Assembly: GCF_033193315.1 (NCBI RefSeq)
Contig: NZ_CP136187.1
Coordinates: 2,131,001-2,195,000, forward strand
Direction: 5' to 3'
Source of the DNA: Agathobaculum sp. NTUH-O15-33
Lineage (GTDB): Bacteria; Bacillota; Clostridia; Oscillospirales; Butyricicoccaceae
Length of the DNA: 64,000 nucleotides
Shown piece by piece: positions 57,711-64,000 of this stretch. A program made the position numbers and the translations under genes. How positions within the stretch are numbered: the first letter of the stretch is position 1; every line of letters starts with the position of its first letter. Under the pieces are notes generated by a model, which ran no database searches, was not told where the DNA came from, and saw only the letters and a list, made by a program, of their open reading frames with translations.

Positions 57711-58565
57711 TTATCCGCACTCCACCAGACCCAAACGGGACAGCAGCTTCTTCTGCTCCACGCCGCTGGTGGCCGTGTAAATGCGCGTGGTCTCCACGCT
57801 GGAATGACCCAGAATATCCGCCAGACGGATGATATCCTTTTCCAGCTGGTAATACGTGATCGCGAACAGGTGCCGCAGGTTATGCGGGAATATCTTTTCC
57901 GCGGGTACGTTCGCTTTTTGGCTCAGGCGCTTCATATCCGCCCAAATATTGCTTCGGTCCAGCGGGCGGCCCGAACGGGATACAAACACAGGTCCCCGCT
58001 CCACGCCGTGCGCCCGGCAAAAACGAAGGAGCGGCCCTTTTAGTTCCGCGGGAATAAAAACAACGCGCTCCTTCCCCTTATTGACGATGCGCGCATAGCC
58101 GGTCTTGATTGCCGACACCGTAATGAAGCGGTGCTCGCTTACCCGGATACCGGTGGCGCAGATCGTCTGCATCAGCAGATACAGGCGCTCGTTTTGTTTG
58201 TGCTTTGCCGCGTGCAGCAGGCGCTGGTATTCGTCCTTCGTCAGCTCGCGGTCGGCTCGCCGGAAATTTTGCCGTTGTATGCGCAAGAGCTTTACCCGGC
58301 ATTCGCTCCATCCCAGAAACGTCAGCAAGCCGTTTACCGCCACCAGCATGGAATTAGCGCTGCTACCCTTATAATGCTGCGAAAGGTGCTTTTTATAGGA
58401 TATCACGGTTTCCTTATCCACGGTCTTGTCCGCCGATAAGAAGGTGAAAAAGTGCCGTATATCTCTTAAATATTTGACAATGGTCTCCGGGCTGCGCTCA
58501 TCCTCGATCAGCTGTTGATGATAGCGTTCCAGCGAGCTTAAAGAGAGAATATAGTGCTGCGTCAT
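57711..58565 (-). CDS. Tyrosine recombinase (probable invertase for the adjacent switch)
   Basis: A 284-residue integrase/recombinase of the XerC/XerD type. It has an N-terminal SAM-like core-binding domain (~10-100) and a catalytic domain with the full residue set: Arg in ATGIRVSEH, Lys in NKGKERVVF, His/Arg in HNLRHLFA, His in LGHSSVE, and the nucleophile Tyr in TTRIYTATSG. AAGGAGG (58569-58576 region) selects the ATG at 58565; an upstream frame extension lacks such a site. No phage or transposon genes flank it, and its 3' end abuts a recombination-site-like repeat, so the likely substrate is the promoter segment next to it. The target is inferred from position. Confidence 0.92.
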   Translation of the reverse strand: MTQHYILSLSSLERYHQQLIEDERSPETIVKYLRDIRHFFTFLSADKTVDKETVISYKKHLSQHYKGSSANSMLVAVNGLLTFLGWSECRVKLLRIQRQNFRRADRELTKDEYQRLLHAAKHKQNERLYLLMQTICATGIRVSEHRFITVSAIKTGYARIVNKGKERVVFIPAELKGPLLRFCRAHGVERGPVFVSRSGRPLDRSNIWADMKRLSQKANVPAEKIFPHNLRHLFAITYYQLEKDIIRLADILGHSSVETTRIYTATSGVEQKKLLSRLGLVECG

Positions 58566-58698
58566 GTTGCTTCCTCCTTTTCGTATGCGGATAGTATGGC
58601 CCGATGGGCCGCTCCGCAACCGAAAAGCTATTTTATATGGAGCGCATCCTAAAAGGCGCGCGGGTGTGTCTTCTACTAATCATAGCCGGAATTTCCGT

Positions 58699-59586
58699 TC
58701 ATACAAGGTCTTCATCCCGAACAACCTTTTTGACATTCCCAATCGCCCTCTTGCAGATCTGCTCCCGCACCTCCGTGTAACGCTTAACCGGTATGGGCAG
58801 CACATGACCGCCATATAAGTGCAGGGCAAAGCGCCTAACGCCGATCACGTAATGCGCGTTTACCAGAAAGCTGCGATGGCTGCGTACAAAATGCACAGGC
58901 AGCTTTTGGTGAAGCTCCCCTAATTTTGCGTACACCTCGATCGTGTCGTCCACACCGTGCAGAATGCAGTGCGGCTTTTGCGCTTCAATAAATAGGATTT
59001 CATCCGCCAGCACAATGTGGGTGTTGTAGCGGATATCCCGCACGGTTATTTTTTTGTGCTTTTTCTTCTCCTTTCGCAAAATTTCCTGCATATAGCGGTA
59101 GGTCTCCCGCCCCGCCCGAAAGGGGAACAGTTCGCCCGGCTCCGTTAGGTCAAAGCTGTTGGAAACATGGATATGTACGGCCTTCGGGCCGTCCTCAAAC
59201 AGCGCGTATTGAAATGTGGCGCGCTGAAGGCTCGCCAGCACCATTTCTGACGCCCCTGTTGTTCGCGCATGCAGCCGGCCGGCCACGGTACAGCAGTGTT
59301 CATCCGCGTAGATCACCCCATATTCTGAATCCGCGACCTCGCGCAAGATCCCCTTTTCCGCGGATAGCATTTCCAGCATCGTTTCCGCGCCTTCGATAAA
59401 CTGCCATTCCATCGCACCGATCCATATCAGGTTCGGCGCAAAAAATCCGGCGGCTTCCCTGATCCGGCCCGCGTAAACCAGCTCCATGATCTCCTTTGTG
59501 ACCTCCGGTAATTCCTTACACCAGTCCGGTATTTGCTCTTCATGTCGATAGCCGTAAATAAACGGCCGCTTTTCTTTGTACTGCAT
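58699..59586 (-). CDS. LytTR-family transcriptional regulator with NTF2-like N-terminal domain
   Basis: A 295-residue protein. Residues ~15-150 resemble an NTF2/SnoaL-like sensor (IMELVYAGRIREAAGFFAPN, LIWIGAMEW). Residues ~190-290 are a LytTR DNA-binding domain (ADEILFIEAQKPHCILHG, then FVRSHRSFLVNAHYVIGV). There is no receiver domain, so phosphorelay control is unlikely and the N-terminal domain may bind a ligand. GGAGGT precedes the ATG by 7 bases. It lies directly upstream of the recombinase gene, with 133 bp between, and could control it or the giant genes. The same kind of N-terminal domain begins the EAL protein at the other end of the block. Confidence 0.87.
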   Translation of the reverse strand: MQYKEKRPFIYGYRHEEQIPDWCKELPEVTKEIMELVYAGRIREAAGFFAPNLIWIGAMEWQFIEGAETMLEMLSAEKGILREVADSEYGVIYADEHCCTVAGRLHARTTGASEMVLASLQRATFQYALFEDGPKAVHIHVSNSFDLTEPGELFPFRAGRETYRYMQEILRKEKKKHKKITVRDIRYNTHIVLADEILFIEAQKPHCILHGVDDTIEVYAKLGELHQKLPVHFVRSHRSFLVNAHYVIGVRRFALHLYGGHVLPIPVKRYTEVREQICKRAIGNVKKVVRDEDLV

Positions 59587-59697
59587 TTTTTAACCTCCGC
59601 GCAGCTCATCTAAAATTCCGTTCATTATTCTACAATAACGTGCGCAAAAAGGCTATATAAAGTCATGATTTGGTTCATATTACCTTGCTTCGTTCCC

Positions 59698-59754
59698 AAA
59701 AAATATAAAAAAACTCCCGGAACACAACGCTTTCGCATTGTGTTCCGGGAGTTT
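59698..59754 (-). terminator. Terminator of the rRNA-tRNA operon
   Basis: A 17-bp stem (59711-59727 with 59738-59754, arm AACTCCCGGAACACAA) followed on the minus strand by a long T-rich tail (59713-59698). It lies 5 bp beyond the last tRNA. Confidence 0.9.
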
Positions 59755-59758
59755 GCTA

Positions 59759-59834
59759 TGGAGCTGTTGACGAGATTCGAACTCGTGACCTCATCCTTAC
59801 CAAGGATGTACTCTGCCTACTGAGCTACAACAGC
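59759..59834 (-). tRNA. tRNA-Thr (GGT)
   Basis: A 76-nt cloverleaf with acceptor arms GCTGTTG and CAACAGC, anticodon loop TTGGTAA (anticodon GGT), TTCGAATC T loop and encoded CCA. It is the last tRNA of the minus-strand cluster. Confidence 0.95.
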
Positions 59835-59876
59835 AGATAAAAGAAACCGACGGCTACGCCGCCGGTTTCTTTGCTG

Positions 59877-59953
59877 TGGCGACCCGGATGGGACTTGAAC
59901 CCACGGCCTCTAGCGTGACAGGCTAGCGCTCTAACCAACTGAGCTACCGGGCC
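59877..59953 (-). tRNA. tRNA-Asp (GTC)
   Basis: 77 nt; acceptor GGCCCGG with CCGGGTC, anticodon loop CTGTCAC (GTC) and encoded CCA. A hairpin (GAAACCGACGGC region, 59842-59872) separates it from tRNA-Thr and may guide processing. Confidence 0.95.
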
Positions 59954-59970
59954 AGATAGTGAAAAAAATA

Positions 59971-60047
59971 TGGTGGGCCTTCAGGGACTCGAACCCAGGA
60001 CCGACCGGTTATGAGCCGGTTGCTCTAACCAACTGAGCTAAAGGCCC
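59971..60047 (-). tRNA. tRNA-Met or tRNA-Ile2 (CAT)
   Basis: 77 nt; acceptor GGGCCTT, anticodon loop CTCATAA (CAT) and encoded CCA. It lacks initiator features, so it is elongator Met or the lysidine-modified tRNA-Ile; the two cannot be separated by eye here. Confidence 0.92.
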
Positions 60048-60114
60048 ATATTCCAAGGAATGAACAGCACTTTGCCGCCACGGTATATGGGTGGCGGCAA
60101 AGCCTGATCGCTTA

Positions 60115-60190
60115 TGGCTCCTCAAGTTGGACTCGAACCAACGACCCTGCGGTTAACAGCCGCATGCTCTACCAACTGAGCTATTGAGGA
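60115..60190 (-). tRNA. tRNA-Asn (GTT)
   Basis: 76 nt; acceptor TCCTCAA with TTGAGGA, anticodon loop CTGTTAA (GTT) and encoded CCA. The spacers on both sides form hairpins (60070-60102 and about 60196-60222). Confidence 0.95.
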
Positions 60191-60228
60191 ATATAGAAGC
60201 GAATCAGTTAAAAACTAATTCGCTTAGT

Positions 60229-60344
60229 GTGCGCATTGAGTTATCTTCCCGGGCCGTCGCCAGCCAAGTATTGTCACCGTAAGCGAGCTTAACTACTGTG
60301 TTCGAAATGGGAACAGGTGTACCCTCGCCACCATTAACACGCAC
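60229..60344 (-). rRNA. rrf: 5S ribosomal RNA
   Basis: About 116 nt with complementary ends (GTGCG at the 5' end, CGCAC at the 3' end) and conserved internal segments GTACACCTGTTCCCATTTCG and AACACAGTAGTTAAGC. The ends are set by the terminal helix. It stands between two tRNAs, not next to 23S. Confidence 0.94.
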
Positions 60345-60426
60345 TATATTTGGTAAACACTCTCGTGCTTAACCGCTTGTCTAACATACCACGTTTCGCC
60401 GCTTCTGTCAAGTCCATTCTTTGGAA

Positions 60427-60501
60427 TGGTGACCCGTGGGAGAATCGAACTCCCGTTTGCGGCGTGAGAGGCCGCCGTCTTAACCGCTTGACCAACGGGC
60501 C
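60427..60501 (-). tRNA. tRNA-Glu (CTC)
   Basis: 75 nt; acceptor GGCCCGT with ACGGGTC, anticodon loop CTCTCAC (CTC) and encoded CCA. It lies between 23S and 5S. Confidence 0.94.
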
Positions 60502-60576
60502 ATTTCAGCTTCTCCGGTATGTCTTTCGGCACCACCGTGGGAATCGGCTTTTCCCCGATCCCACAGCGCACCGTTC

Positions 60577-60652
60577 TGGTACACCATCACGGGCTCGAAC
60601 CGTGGACCCACTGATTAAGAGTCAGTTGCTCTACCAACTGAGCTAATGGTGC
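60577..60652 (-). tRNA. tRNA-Lys (CTT)
   Basis: 76 nt; acceptor GCACCAT with ATGGTGT, anticodon loop CTCTTAA (CTT) and encoded CCA. It is the first tRNA after 23S in the transcript. Confidence 0.95.
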
Positions 60653-60700
60653 ATACTTCCCTCAAGATCGCTCTCTCGGAAACTCTTTCAAGGTTTATAC

Positions 60701-60720
60701 CCTGAAAACTGAACAACAAC
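60701..60720 (-). other. 3' strand of the 23S processing stem
   Basis: On the transcript this reads GTTGTTCAGTTTTCAGG and can pair with CCTTGAAAACTGAACAA from the upstream spacer (63896-63912), bringing the ends of 23S together in a long helix of the kind cut by RNase III. Confidence 0.7.
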
Positions 60721-60763
60721 TACTTACAAGCTATAAGAGATTTGAGGTTACCTCTAATAATGA

Positions 60764-63610
<2,847 letters not shown>

Positions 63611-64000
63611 AGCTGTAAGACCTATGGCGGTTAACCATAGGAATTATTTAGCGGGCAGTTCCATATTTCTCAAAATACTTTCCTGCCTTTGAATTATTAG
63701 AGTAATCTCGGTTCTTTTTTAGCTATTTTGTAGTATGATCTTTCGATCATATTTCCCAACAATATAAACGTCAAAACCTTTATGCTGATCTTTTAAAGAT
63801 CGGAATAACATTTTAACATTTTCCTCTATCGATTTTTCAATCGATATGATGTTAGCATTCCTGCTTCCATCATATTGTTGCTTTTGCTTTCGTTATTGTT
63901 CAGTTTTCAAGGTACAAATTCAGTTAGGAGTGAGGAGGTAGGAACTAGGAGTTACCCTATTCCTTCTTTCCTTTTAGCAGCTAGCTTTCAGATCTCTCCT
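63611..64000 (-). other. 16S-23S internal transcribed spacer, part
   Basis: No tRNA or protein gene is visible in this AT-rich stretch. It holds small hairpins (CCTATGG/CCATAGG at 63622-63643; GATCTTTCGATC; ATCGATTTTTCAATCGAT) and the 5' strand of the 23S processing stem (63896-63912). From 63932 a degenerate TTAGGAGTGAGGAGG-type repeat appears. 16S is not reached before the window ends. Confidence 0.75.

Noticed and set aside
57711..58565. Tyrosine recombinase as the integrase of a prophage or conjugative element
   Set aside because: There are no phage, plasmid or mobilisation genes, no direct-repeat attachment sites and no tRNA target beside it; the inverted repeats point to an invertase instead.

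Overview
The window comes from a low-redundancy, fairly GC-rich member of the Bacillota (Clostridia). The evidence is the murB-rapZ-whiA order, a WhiA regulator, Shine-Dalgarno sites of the AAGGAGG type, five S-layer-homology (SLH) surface proteins and sigma-A promoters of the TTGACA/TATAAT type. I suspect an Oscillospirales-type gut bacterium, but nothing here fixes the genus.

Layout. 1-2178: shikimate pathway (3' part of aroA, then a fused aroE-aroK). 2195-8102: two SLH proteins facing each other across a terminator. 8530-13305: a sigma-54-type activator followed by a TIM-barrel isomerase-like gene and a BCCT transporter, with palindromes and a sigma-54-like promoter between them. 13435-21520 (minus strand): murB-rapZ-whiA-dnaE-pfkA-fabG run. 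21694-26944 (minus strand): yceD-rpmF, a radical-SAM DUF512 gene, and der-plsY-gpsA. 27141-33331: RluD-type pseudouridine synthase, a YcdB/SLH protein, a polysaccharide deacetylase, DegV and a tiny zinc-ribbon protein. 33534-59586 (minus strand): the accessory region. 59759-64000 (minus strand): six tRNAs, 5S and 23S rRNA and the start of the 16S-23S spacer.

The most interesting part is the 26-kb minus-strand block. Its transcriptional order is LytTR regulator, tyrosine recombinase, a 309-bp DNA segment bounded by perfect 26-bp inverted repeats, a 3910-residue SLH protein, a second SLH protein of about 3176 residues, a small HTH protein, and a degenerate-GGDEF/EAL protein. The segment carries a good sigma-A promoter that in this assembly points away from the giant genes, plus a strong terminator facing them. 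I read this as a site-specific invertible promoter (phase switch) caught in the OFF orientation, with the recombinase ending 8 bp from one repeat.

Three genes (murB, the BCCT transporter and the second giant gene) are each broken by a single-base indel, two of them in homopolymers. Sequencing error is the simplest explanation for the set, although the homopolymer in the surface-protein gene could also be a true slippage switch.
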